A DNA stretch of 9,797 bases from Robiginitomaculum sp. (GCA_026982235.1 JALSHM010000432.1:1-9797), one strand, 5' to 3'; counted from the stretch's first letter, positions 1-6,435 are shown. Notes: a model not told the origin generated them from the sequence alone. Made by a program: numbers and translations.

Positions 1-141
1 CAGCCCTGCCGCCGGAATACGCCACTCGCGTAGCCGCGCGGTCAAATCATCAATCTTAAGCGCCCCCTCCAGCAAAGAATAAGGCGTGCGACAGCGCAAA
101 GGTATAAATATAGGATCCCCGCGCCTGCTGTTCGTCACCAT
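1..141 (-). CDS. dnaE: DNA polymerase III subunit alpha, N-terminal part (truncated by window edge)
   Basis: This is the catalytic subunit of the replicative DNA polymerase; only the first 47 codons lie in the window. They read without a stop from the ATG at 141-139 to the edge. Residues 11-30 (IFIPLRCRTPYSLLEGALKI) followed by IPAAGL match the start of the PHP domain of DnaE1 proteins (F-x-x-L-x-x-x-x-x-YSLLEGA, then PA-x-A/G-L-TD). DnaE2/ImuC proteins instead usually read NFSFLRGASHPEEL at this point, so the replicative form is preferred. AAGGAA at 151-156 gives a ribosome binding site about 9 nt before the ATG. The start lies 21 nt after the stop of the micropeptide gene at 163-255, and no separate promoter is apparent in that gap. 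Co-transcription from the LexA-controlled promoter is therefore likely, although dnaE may have further promoters elsewhere. The histidine after FIPL, usually H-x-H or R-V-H in PHP domains, is not seen (L-R-C-R), so the PHP site may be degenerate. Confidence 0.85.
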   Translation of the reverse strand, partial: MVTNSRRGDPIFIPLRCRTPYSLLEGALKIDDLTARLREWRIPAAGL

Positions 142-162
142 AGCCTTACTTTCCTTACCCAA

Positions 163-255
163 TTAGCCGCCCAAAATCATCATCCAGACGCTCATCATAA
201 TTACGAATCCACCAAGCACCATACCACTACCAATGTCCATAACAATCTGTTTCAT
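163..255 (-). CDS. 30-residue hydrophobic membrane micropeptide, SidA-like (putative SOS-induced division inhibitor)
   Basis: An ATG at 255-253 opens a 30-codon frame ending in TAA at 165-163. The product begins MKQIVMDIGSG, followed by a hydrophobic stretch at about residues 11-28 rich in Met, Val, Ile and Leu with one Trp, and ends ILGG. This fits a single membrane span with a short N-terminal segment. GGGAG at 262-266 lies 6 nt before the ATG, an excellent ribosome binding site. A perfect LexA box (275-289) sits 19 nt upstream. dnaE follows 21 nt downstream on the same strand. Caulobacter SidA is known as a 29-residue, LexA-repressed, single-span inner-membrane peptide that blocks division by acting on FtsW/FtsN; from memory, unverified, its gene is also next to dnaE. 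Size, topology, regulation and neighbour all agree, but I cannot align the two sequences here, so the function is inferred. That this is a real gene is supported by ribosome binding site, promoter and operator together. Very short coding length is the main caveat. Confidence 0.72.
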   Translation of the reverse strand: MKQIVMDIGSGMVLGGFVIMMSVWMMILGG

Positions 256-274
256 AATAAACTCCCAATCTATT

Positions 275-289
275 GTTCTTGTTTTGTTC
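275..289 (-). promoter_or_regulatory. LexA (SOS) box, GAAC-N7-GAAC
   Basis: The plus strand reads GTTC at 275-278, seven bases, then GTTC at 286-289; the minus strand is GAACAAAACAAGAAC. This is an exact match to the direct-repeat operator recognised by alphaproteobacterial LexA. It overlaps the end of the proposed -10 (289-294) and the expected transcription start near 282. A bound repressor would therefore block the promoter of the micropeptide gene and probably also dnaE read-through. Confidence 0.8.
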
Positions 290-316
290 TTTTACAGGAA
301 CACCCAATAAGGTCAA
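289..316 (-). promoter_or_regulatory. Promoter of the micropeptide-dnaE unit
   Basis: On the minus strand, TTGACC (316-311, five of six to the -35 consensus) is followed by a 16-nt spacer and TAAAAG (294-289, four of six to the -10). Just upstream is an AT-rich symmetric AATTT-G-AAATT at 322-332, in the position of an UP element. Predicted transcription starts near 282, giving a leader of about 27 nt before the ATG at 255. The LexA box overlaps the start region. This is pattern matching only; no start site has been mapped. Confidence 0.5.
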
Positions 317-375
317 GAGGAAATTTGAAATTCTGTTTTATGCGGGCTAATGAGGCCGTTGATTGTAGGCAGCGC

Positions 376-1107
376 TTACCCTACCCCGTGCAAGTCAAAT
401 TTCTCTGCGAGCAAATCCAGTGCCGCTGCCCAGGCGCGTTTTTCTGCGACTGCATTATACTGGACACCGTTTTTCGGGTCATTGGCACCCTCAACCATAA
501 AGGCGTGTTTTGTGCCGCCATAGGCGTGAATTTGCCAATCGCATTTGGCCTTGGTTAGCTCTTCGCCCAATTCTGTGACAGCGGTGGGCGGCACCATGGG
601 ATCGTCCCAGCCATGCAGGGCGAGAACACTGGCTTTAATCTTCTTAGCAGGCAGGCCATTACCGCCAAACAGGCCGTGAAAACTAATCGCGGCTTTCAAA
701 TCGGCACCGGAGCGCGCTAAATCCAGCGTGCACAAGCCCCCAAAGCAAAAACCCATCATAGCGATATTATCTGCGTCGACCTGTTCCAGCCCTTGCGCCG
801 CTTTCAAAGCAGCTTTCAGGCGTTTCAGGAGCATTTTGCGGTCATTGACAAATGGCATCATCAAGGCCTGGTTATCCTCTGGATTATCGCCTTGTTGGCC
901 ATCGCCGTAAACATCTATCGCAAAACCAACATAGCCCTGCGCTGCCATTTGCACGGCTTTACTCTCGGCAAATCCGTCGCGCCCACCCCAAGCATGAGCC
1001 ACCATTACACAAGGTTTAGGATCAGCATAGGTCTCGTCCCAAGCCAAATAACCAATACATTTTTGCTTGCCGTCATTATATTCAAATGGTTTAGTGGTGA
1101 TGTTCAT
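376..1107 (-). CDS. Dienelactone hydrolase family protein (alpha/beta hydrolase)
   Basis: The 243-residue product is a cytoplasmic alpha/beta hydrolase of the dienelactone hydrolase (DLH) family, which hydrolyse lactones or esters. The nucleophile elbow is the DLH-type G-F-C-F-G-G, placing Cys121 as nucleophile. The acid residue is Asp169 in GWDDPMVP, and the general base is His201 in GTKHAF. This is the complete Cys-Asp-His triad at the usual spacing (123/171/202 in the classic enzyme). VMVAHAWGGRDGF at 34-46 forms the oxyanion-side loop. Length is normal for the family and there is no signal peptide. AAAGGA at 1114-1119 is 6 nt before the ATG. No chlorocatechol or other aromatic pathway genes are nearby, so the natural substrate is unknown and true dienelactone activity should not be assumed. 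The gene stands alone, with its own promoter candidate upstream and the SOS promoter about 60 nt beyond its stop. Confidence 0.9.
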   Translation of the reverse strand: MNITTKPFEYNDGKQKCIGYLAWDETYADPKPCVMVAHAWGGRDGFAESKAVQMAAQGYVGFAIDVYGDGQQGDNPEDNQALMMPFVNDRKMLLKRLKAALKAAQGLEQVDADNIAMMGFCFGGLCTLDLARSGADLKAAISFHGLFGGNGLPAKKIKASVLALHGWDDPMVPPTAVTELGEELTKAKCDWQIHAYGGTKHAFMVEGANDPKNGVQYNAVAEKRAWAAALDLLAEKFDLHGVG

Positions 1108-1135
1108 GAGATGTCCTTTAAATTAGATTCTCAGC

Positions 1136-1164
1136 GTTATAATGGATTGGCACCCTAAATACAA
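1136..1164 (-). promoter_or_regulatory. Candidate promoter of the dienelactone hydrolase gene
   Basis: On the minus strand TTGTAT (1164-1159) and TATAAC (1141-1136, five of six to consensus) are separated by 17 nt. The start would fall near 1129, about 22 nt before the ATG. The -35 is weak. A perfect 10-bp palindrome lies just upstream at 1173-1182 and could be an operator. Confidence 0.4.
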
Positions 1165-1172
1165 TGATTTGC

Positions 1173-1182
1173 TACACGTGTA
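1173..1182. promoter_or_regulatory. Palindrome TACACGTGTA, possible operator
   Basis: A perfect 10-bp inverted repeat lies between the RRM gene stop (1188) and the -35 of the hydrolase promoter candidate, 8 nt upstream of that -35. The position would suit an activator or repressor dimer. No transcription factor is identified, and a 10-bp palindrome could occur by chance. Confidence 0.25.
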
Positions 1183-1187
1183 TAGGC

Positions 1188-1457
1188 TCAGGTGTTTTGA
1201 GAATCCGGTGATATGGACGCACGCGCAGGCTTGCTCTGTGCTAGTTTCACGCGGATTTTTACGCCGTCTACCAGCGCCTTAATAGCAGCCTTGGCGGCAC
1301 CAGCTTTGGGCATTTCCACAAACCCGAACCCCTTGGATGCACCGCTCACCTTATCCATAACCAAATTACAAAATTGTACATCCCCAAACGCCGCAAATAG
1401 CGCACTCAAGGTTTCCTCAGTCGTAGCCCGCGCCAAATTCCGAACAAGTATTTCCAT
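1188..1457 (-). CDS. Small single-RRM RNA-binding protein
   Basis: The product is an 89-residue cytoplasmic protein made almost wholly of one RNA recognition motif. RNP2 is ILVRNL at residues 3-8 and RNP1 is KGFGFVEM at 42-49, with the RNA-stacking aromatics Phe44 and Phe46 present. The usual aromatic at the second RNP2 position is Leu4. A basic tail follows (KLAQSKPARASISPDSQNT). I start at ATG 1457-1455 because AAGGAA lies 6 nt upstream; the frame extends nine codons further to an ATG without a comparable site. Such stand-alone RRM proteins resemble the cyanobacterial Rbp family and probably act on RNA folding or stability. The target is unknown. The gene is on the same strand as the neighbouring hydrolase and CoA-transferase genes but separated from both, with TATAAC at 1488-1493 as a possible -10 and no convincing -35. 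Confidence 0.88.
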   Translation of the reverse strand: MEILVRNLARATTEETLSALFAAFGDVQFCNLVMDKVSGASKGFGFVEMPKAGAAKAAIKALVDGVKIRVKLAQSKPARASISPDSQNT

Positions 1458-1579
1458 GGGGTTCCTTATGGGTGGTGGTTTCACAGAGTTATAGGAGGGC
1501 GATAAAGGGCAATGGTGCGATGTGGATTACACACGACCTCTTGAGAGTTCCCTTGTGGCGCAAAAGGCGCGGATCCACC

Positions 1580-2218
1580 CTACCCCCAAACCAAATCAGC
1601 TTCGGTCTTCGCCTTGACTTCGTCTATCTCCACCCCCGGAGCCAACTCTGTTACGCGGAACCTGGTCTCACCCTCACCACGCGAGAACACACCTAAGTCG
1701 GTGATGACCATGTCTATGCAGTTGCGGCCAGTTAGCGGTAATGTGCATTCTGGGAGGAATTTAGATTTTCCGGCGCGGTTGGTGTGATCCATAACGGCTA
1801 CGCAGCGTTTTACGCCAGCGACCAAGTCCATAGCCCCGCCCATGCCTTTGACCATTTTTCCGGGTATCATCCAATTGGCAATGTCGCCGCCTTGGCTGAT
1901 TTCCATGGCACCCAAGATTGAAATATCTATATGGCCGCCGCGTATCATGGCAAAGCTTTCGGCTGAATTGAAATACGAAGACCGGCGTAGTTCGGTTATG
2001 GTTTGCTTGCCTGCGTTAATCAGGTCGGGATCCACCTCGTCCGGGTAGGGGAACGGCCCCATGCCGAGCATGCCGTTTTCGCTTTGCAGGGTGACATCAA
2101 CCCCGTCCGGGATATGATTGGCCACCAGTGTCGGGATACCAATACCCAGATTGACATAAAAACCGTCTTTAAGCTCCTGTGCGGCGCGTTTCGCCATATC
2201 GTCTCTTGTCCAGGCCAT
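1580..2218 (-). CDS. scoB: 3-oxoacid CoA-transferase subunit B
   Basis: This is the beta subunit (212 residues) of a family I CoA-transferase that moves CoA between succinyl-CoA and acetoacetate or a related 3-oxoacid. The S-E-N-G motif is at residues 46-49, with Glu47 the catalytic glutamate that forms the glutamyl-CoA intermediate. Other family landmarks are GIGIPTLVANHIP (25-37), EVDPDLINAGK (61-71) and GMGGAMDLV (125-133). The length is typical. Its ATG overlaps the scoA stop in TAATG, with GGGGGAG at 2225-2231 as ribosome binding site 6 nt upstream, so the two subunits are translationally coupled. The frame ends in TAG. Acetoacetate:succinyl-CoA transferase (ketone body or polyhydroxybutyrate use) is the best call. 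PcaJ or AtoA functions cannot be excluded by sequence, but no protocatechuate genes are present. Confidence 0.92.
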   Translation of the reverse strand: MAWTRDDMAKRAAQELKDGFYVNLGIGIPTLVANHIPDGVDVTLQSENGMLGMGPFPYPDEVDPDLINAGKQTITELRRSSYFNSAESFAMIRGGHIDISILGAMEISQGGDIANWMIPGKMVKGMGGAMDLVAGVKRCVAVMDHTNRAGKSKFLPECTLPLTGRNCIDMVITDLGVFSRGEGETRFRVTELAPGVEIDEVKAKTEADLVWG

Positions 2219-2946
2219 TATGCACTCCCCCGCTCACCCCGGCCTAGACCGGGATCCCTTGTCGTCATGTTTTCAATGCGTTTTTCGCATTTGGCTTCGA
2301 TGATGCGTTGCACATATATGCCCGGCGTGTGAATATAATTAGGGTCAAAACTGCCGACTTCGACCAGTTCGTCAACTTCGACCACCGTCACCTTGCCCGC
2401 CGTCGCCATCATCGGATTGAAATTGCGGGCGGTTTTTTTGAATTGGAGATTGCCCTGGGTGTCGCCGCGCCACGCTTTGACTAGGGACACATCGGCCTTT
2501 AAACCCGTTTCCATAATATATTCTTCACCGTCAAATTCCATGGTCGGCTTGCCCTCGGCTATAACCGTGCCCACACCCGTCTTGGTATAAAAGCCCGGTA
2601 TGCCAGCTCCGCCAGCGCGGATACGCTCGGCCAATGTGCCTTGGGGGTTAAATTCTAAATCCAATTCACCTGCCAGAAACTGCCGCTCAAATTCTTTATT
2701 TTCACCCACATAAGAGGAAATCATTTTCTTAATTTGGCGAGTCTCTAGCAATAGCCCTAACCCAAACCCATCAACGCCCGCATTATTGGAAATTGCGGTA
2801 ATGTTCTGCGCACCACTATCTCGCAATGCTGCGATTAAATTCTCGGGAATGCCACAAAGCCCAAACCCGCCGGACATAACAGTCATACTGTCAAAGGTCA
2901 GACCCTGAAGTGCCTCGGCGGCGGTTTTAAATACTTTACTACTCAT
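2218..2946 (-). CDS. scoA: 3-oxoacid CoA-transferase subunit A, with repeat-derived C-terminal tail
   Basis: This is the alpha subunit (242 residues) that pairs with the downstream scoB product. Family motifs are GGFGLCGIPENL (26-37), the SNNAG stretch (53-57), PQGTLAERIRAGGAGIPGFYT (101-121) and the C-terminal HTPGIYVQRI (206-215). I start at ATG 2946-2944 because GAGGA (2952-2956) lies 5 nt upstream; a GTG four codons earlier is in frame but lacks a site. Homologues normally end soon after EKRIE-x-R-T-V/T-R. Here the frame continues past EKRIENMTTR with 12 residues, DPGLGRGERGSA, encoded by a palindromic repeat at 2238-2253 and its flanks. The extension is at the very end of the protein and probably tolerated. 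The stop shares one base with the scoB start. Confidence 0.92.
   Translation of the reverse strand: MSSKVFKTAAEALQGLTFDSMTVMSGGFGLCGIPENLIAALRDSGAQNITAISNNAGVDGFGLGLLLETRQIKKMISSYVGENKEFERQFLAGELDLEFNPQGTLAERIRAGGAGIPGFYTKTGVGTVIAEGKPTMEFDGEEYIMETGLKADVSLVKAWRGDTQGNLQFKKTARNFNPMMATAGKVTVVEVDELVEVGSFDPNYIHTPGIYVQRIIEAKCEKRIENMTTRDPGLGRGERGSA
2235..2257. repeat. Palindromic repeat element inside the scoA 3' end
   Basis: The core at 2238-2253, CCCGGCCTAGACCGGG, is an inverted repeat with one mismatched pair, flanked by TCA on the left and ATCC on the right. This TCA-CCCCGG...CCGGGATCC form resembles short palindromic repeats that are abundant in many alphaproteobacterial genomes, usually between genes. 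Here it is read in frame as part of the scoA tail (residues about 231-237). Only one clear copy is in the window, so its repeat status rests on resemblance, not on counting. Confidence 0.5.
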
Positions 2947-2966
2947 AAAATTCCTCACTTTGCGGT

Positions 2967-2994
2967 GTTTTAGCAGGTCAGCTTAAAATGCCAA
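2967..2994 (-). promoter_or_regulatory. Promoter of the scoA-scoB operon
   Basis: On the minus strand TTGGCA (2994-2989, five of six to the -35) and TAAAAC (2972-2967, four of six to the -10) are separated by 16 nt. The start would be near 2960, about 14 nt before the ATG and just upstream of the ribosome binding site. It lies in the 100-nt gap after the amidohydrolase gene, which suggests independent expression of scoAB. Confidence 0.45.
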
Positions 2995-3046
2995 GATTAT
3001 TCGGGATATTCTCCCTTCCCGTAAGAAAGCGGAGAAATAGGTTTCC

Positions 3047-6000
3047 TTACTCCTCCCAATAATATGGCGCCCGCTTTTTATCGCCGCTCAAAACTTCTTC
3101 CATAGTGTCCGCCTTATAGAGACGCCCGCCGAGCATGACATGTTCAACAGTATCGGTGTTTGCTATATCTTCTAGAGGATTACCCCCTAGGATGATGAGG
3201 TCAGCTAGTTTTCCGGGTTCTAGAGAACCTATGTCTTTTGCGTAACCCAAATGTTTAGCCGGGGTAATGGTGGCTGTGCTAAGGGCTTGTAGGGAGCTCA
3301 TGCCACCGCGTACAAAACTCCACATTTCCCAATGCGCGCCAAGGCCTTCGCGTTGACCGTGTGCGCCGATACTAACCGGGACGCCCGCTTCAAACAATTT
3401 CTTGGCCGTAGCTGCGCTGGTGGCATCCATATAATCTGCCTCCGGCGCTTTCTGGCGTCGCACTGATGCGGGTTGCAAAACATGGGGCGGGACATGTTTG
3501 GACAGCAATGAATGCTTCCAAACATCGCTACGTTGATAATAATATCTCTCGGCGCTAAGGCCTCCGTAAGTTACATTTAAAGTCGGTGTGTAACCCACCT
3601 CGGTCTGGCTGTAGAACTGTATAACATCATCATACAAATCCGATTGCGGCAAATTATGTTCAATGCCCGTATTACCATCCGCCACCATGGAGAGATCCAT
3701 GTGAAAGAGTGAACCACCTTCGGCCACCACGGCGATATTAGCTTCCCGCGCCGCAGCCACCACTTGCTGACGCTGTTCGCGGCGGGGTTGGTTGTAATTT
3801 TTGACGCTGTGCGCCCCCTGGGACTTTAGGCGGGAAATATGTTCTACTGCGTCTTCTTTACTATCAATATTTGCGAAAAACCCGGGAGCCTTAGCGCCAT
3901 AAATAATTTCACCAGTGGAAAATGTGCGTGGTGCCAATATCATGCCTGCCCGTTGCATTTCAGATGCAGCGAAAATCAGATCTGCCCGTGAAGACGGATC
4001 ATATATAGTGGTCACGCCAAAGGCCAAATGGGCAATAGCTGACCAGTTTTGATTGGGAATCAAACCGTTCGTGCCCTGCGCACCATGGGCATGGGCATCT
4101 ATTAGGCCGGGAATGATAGTTTTACCCTCCACATCAAATAATTTGGCTTCGCCGGGGATTGTTACATCATCAACCGAGCCAATCGCCTTGATACGGTTAT
4201 TTTCAATCACAATCACCCCATCTTCGATTATGCCGCCGTCTTTGTCTGACATAGTGATGATATGGGCATTAACGATAGCAATCATACCGCTTGGGCGATC
4301 CGCCTTTCGACTTACGCGCAATTTAGTTTTCTTGTAGGGCGGCTCTGTCTCTAAATCTGGGGTAATATCCGACAGATTGACCGTGAACAAATTCGGGCCA
4401 AGGCTCCAATTTATTTGCGCCCCATCCTTAGACCAGCTTGGATATTGTGCGCCACCATTGGATAGTTTGACCACAGGTAAAGCCTTGCCTTTTGGTCCGG
4501 CAGAAATATCTTGTGGCCCGGGTAAAACTGGCATTGTAAACAGATTGTAATTCTCGCGAAAAATTAAGTTTTTACCGTCTGGCGCAATCATAAACACTTG
4601 TGCCAATTTCGAAGACGCATGGACGCGTTCGGCCTCGCCGTTTAAATCTGTACTGACTAGAGATCTGGTTTTGTTTTGGCTTTTGGTGAAATATATCCTA
4701 TTTCCAGTTTTGCCGTAATGGGGCGCTTCACCGGATTTACTAAAGCGTGCCATATCGCCCCCCGCCGCCGGGATTAAATATAATCCGGGCGCATTTGACC
4801 ATGAGCCAGATGTGAGATAACCGCCCGCAGTTTTTTCGAAGACCACCACATGCCCGCTGGGCGAAAATGCGGGGTTTGCATAATGACCGGGATTTTCAGT
4901 AATCTTTTGCCCTTTACCAGCTTTCACATCCCAGACATATAACGCCCCTAATTTGTCGTCTTGCCAGGAGGCAAAGACCAGTTTCTTGCTGTCACGAGAC
5001 CAAGACGGATAAAGTTCACGCACATCATCGTCCCAATCGGTTAAGCGCATAGGTTTGCCGCCGGACAATGATTTCATGTATAGCTTACCGAATGCTTCAA
5101 ACACAACATTTTGGCCATCGGGCGACACACTGGTGAATTTGACCATCTTCGCATTAACCATATCCGGTGAAACCTCTATGGTCGGACGCGGTGGCTTTAT
5201 AACTGTGCGGGTATCTTGTATCCGAAATGGGATGCGATCGACCGATCCGTCTTTCATATTATAGCGGTGAATTTGTCCACCTGCCCAAAATACCAGACCG
5301 GAACCATCAGGTGTCCAATCCATATTGGGATAAACACCATGCACGGCCCAAGTCTCTTGCATGTCTTGATCTAGGTCATCAAAAATTTTACGCTCAACAC
5401 CAGATTCCATATCCTTGAGGTATAATTTACTCTTGGCACGCTCACGGCGCACAAAGGCCATAGTCTTGCCGTCCGGAGAAGGAGTTGGCCGCACCGAGCC
5501 GCCAAAACCACTCACTGCCGTGCTAATTTCGCCCGTGTCCATGTCGTATTTTAGAATTTCAAACAAAGTTGAATTGGAATCTTGGGCATAGATAAAGCGG
5601 TTTCCGGGCGTGGTGTTCATGGAATAATAGATAGATTTTCCGTCTGGCGCGAACATGGGTTCACCCAGTTCTTTTTGAAAACTCTCATTCGGGCGCTTGA
5701 CCAATTTTACGCCGTTCCCCCCTTGGGTCGAATATAACCAGATTTCGCCCGTCCCCAAAGATCTACTCGTGGTAAAATGTTTGCGCGCCGCAATAAAACG
5801 TCCGTCCGGCGACCATGTTGGATTATTCAAGAGGCGAAATTTCTCCTTGGTGATTTGTTTGGCATTTTTGCCGTCTACATCCATGGTCCAAATATTATCG
5901 GCCCCACCCCTATCAGAGGTAAAAGCAATCCGTTTGCCGTCCGGGGAAAACCTTGGCTGAATCTCCCAGGCCATACCGCTAGCTATGGCGGTAGCTTTGC

Positions 6001-6250
6001 CGCCCTTGATAGGCATAGTGTAAATATCACCGAGCAAATCAAAAGCTATGGTCTTTCCGTCCGGCGAAACATCCAAACTCATCCAAGTTCCGGTTTTGGT
6101 ATTGATATGAATATCAGTTTTTTCGCCCGGCGGGTTGGAAATATCCCATTTCGCATCCTTTTCGCCCTCACTTGCAAAACTCGGCAAAACTGAAGTAAAG
6201 CTAAGACAAGCCGTTGTTATGAATAAAACACCAAATTTGGCAACAGACAT
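3047..6250 (-). CDS. Exported PD40/TolB-like beta-propeller and amidohydrolase fusion protein
   Basis: The 1067-residue product begins with a signal peptide (residues 1-26, hydrophobic core then PSFA, cleavage predicted after Ala26), so it acts in the periplasm or outside. Residues about 50-630 form WD40/PD40 propeller blades marked by repeated S/A-PDG-K/R motifs at 62, 102, 147, 201, 258, 376 and 556. Residues about 655-1045 are an amidohydrolase domain of the imidazolonepropionase/prolidase-like class: the strand 1 motif DAHAH gives metal ligands His720 and His722, Lys817 (HSVKNYN) is the likely bridging lysine, and His850 and His865 (GIEHN) are further ligands. GTD, the usual last motif, is replaced by GAHG (His964). 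The end EPGKLADLIILGGNPLEDI is typical of the family. AGGAGG at 6256-6261 is 5 nt before the ATG, a perfect Shine-Dalgarno. Proteins of this architecture and length are widespread in marine Proteobacteria and Bacteroidetes; the substrate is unknown, a peptide or amide being a guess from the prolidase resemblance. Confidence 0.9.
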   Translation of the reverse strand: MSVAKFGVLFITTACLSFTSVLPSFASEGEKDAKWDISNPPGEKTDIHINTKTGTWMSLDVSPDGKTIAFDLLGDIYTMPIKGGKATAIASGMAWEIQPRFSPDGKRIAFTSDRGGADNIWTMDVDGKNAKQITKEKFRLLNNPTWSPDGRFIAARKHFTTSRSLGTGEIWLYSTQGGNGVKLVKRPNESFQKELGEPMFAPDGKSIYYSMNTTPGNRFIYAQDSNSTLFEILKYDMDTGEISTAVSGFGGSVRPTPSPDGKTMAFVRRERAKSKLYLKDMESGVERKIFDDLDQDMQETWAVHGVYPNMDWTPDGSGLVFWAGGQIHRYNMKDGSVDRIPFRIQDTRTVIKPPRPTIEVSPDMVNAKMVKFTSVSPDGQNVVFEAFGKLYMKSLSGGKPMRLTDWDDDVRELYPSWSRDSKKLVFASWQDDKLGALYVWDVKAGKGQKITENPGHYANPAFSPSGHVVVFEKTAGGYLTSGSWSNAPGLYLIPAAGGDMARFSKSGEAPHYGKTGNRIYFTKSQNKTRSLVSTDLNGEAERVHASSKLAQVFMIAPDGKNLIFRENYNLFTMPVLPGPQDISAGPKGKALPVVKLSNGGAQYPSWSKDGAQINWSLGPNLFTVNLSDITPDLETEPPYKKTKLRVSRKADRPSGMIAIVNAHIITMSDKDGGIIEDGVIVIENNRIKAIGSVDDVTIPGEAKLFDVEGKTIIPGLIDAHAHGAQGTNGLIPNQNWSAIAHLAFGVTTIYDPSSRADLIFAASEMQRAGMILAPRTFSTGEIIYGAKAPGFFANIDSKEDAVEHISRLKSQGAHSVKNYNQPRREQRQQVVAAAREANIAVVAEGGSLFHMDLSMVADGNTGIEHNLPQSDLYDDVIQFYSQTEVGYTPTLNVTYGGLSAERYYYQRSDVWKHSLLSKHVPPHVLQPASVRRQKAPEADYMDATSAATAKKLFEAGVPVSIGAHGQREGLGAHWEMWSFVRGGMSSLQALSTATITPAKHLGYAKDIGSLEPGKLADLIILGGNPLEDIANTDTVEHVMLGGRLYKADTMEEVLSGDKKRAPYYWEE

Positions 6251-6405
6251 ATAAACCTCCTATAATCTAAAAGGACTGTTACCTCTGTAATCGCACAGTG
6301 TCACGGTTAATCGCCGTTAAGGGGAATTATTTAATCAATTTGGCCTTGCTTCGCTGTGCTGGTTTGTTTCGCTCATGCTAACAGGGTGCGTGCTATTTTG
6401 TCCAC

Positions 6406-6435
6406 TTGCGCAAATATGGCAATATGGCATAAAGT
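6406..6435 (+). promoter_or_regulatory. Candidate promoter of the sterol desaturase-family gene, containing an AATATGGC tandem repeat
   Basis: TTGCGC (6406-6411) and TAAAGT (6430-6435) are spaced 18 nt apart; an alternative -10, TATATT, is at 6442-6447. The spacer contains AATATGGC twice in direct succession (6413-6420 and 6421-6428). The whole 221-nt gap 6251-6471 separates divergent genes and shows no coding potential that I can support. Assignment is weak. Confidence 0.25.

Noticed and set aside
1..141. dnaE2/imuC of an error-prone imuA-imuB-dnaE2 cassette, suggested by the LexA box
   Set aside because: The N-terminal motif PYSLLEGALKI is of the DnaE1 type and no imuA or imuB gene lies upstream; only a micropeptide gene is present.
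325..558. Plus-strand open frame of 77 codons overlapping the hydrolase gene
   Set aside because: It is antisense to a well-supported enzyme gene, has no ribosome binding site, and its translation shows no recognisable domain.
793..1158. Plus-strand open frame of 121 codons over the hydrolase gene and its promoter
   Set aside because: Shadow of the dienelactone hydrolase-family gene, which has a full catalytic triad in the opposite strand.
1555..1578. Hairpin-like GTG-GCGC-AAAAG-GCGC-CAC segment after scoB as a transcription terminator
   Set aside because: The inner stem is only 4 bp, the outer 3 bp need a 5-nt bulge, and there is no T-tract on the downstream side of the minus strand.
2026..2050. 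CGGGATCCACC inside scoB as another copy of the palindromic repeat
   Set aside because: It encodes the conserved EVDPDLINAG segment of the protein and has no matching inverted arm, so the resemblance is due to coding sequence.
3005..3025. Inverted repeat CGGGA/TCCCG downstream of the amidohydrolase gene as an intrinsic terminator
   Set aside because: The stem is 5 bp with a 10-nt loop and no following T-run, so it is too weak to call.
5460..6070. Recurring plus-strand CCGTCCGG motif as a DNA repeat family
   Set aside because: Each copy is the reverse complement of codons for the S/A-PDG-K blade motif of the propeller, so the recurrence is explained by protein repeats.
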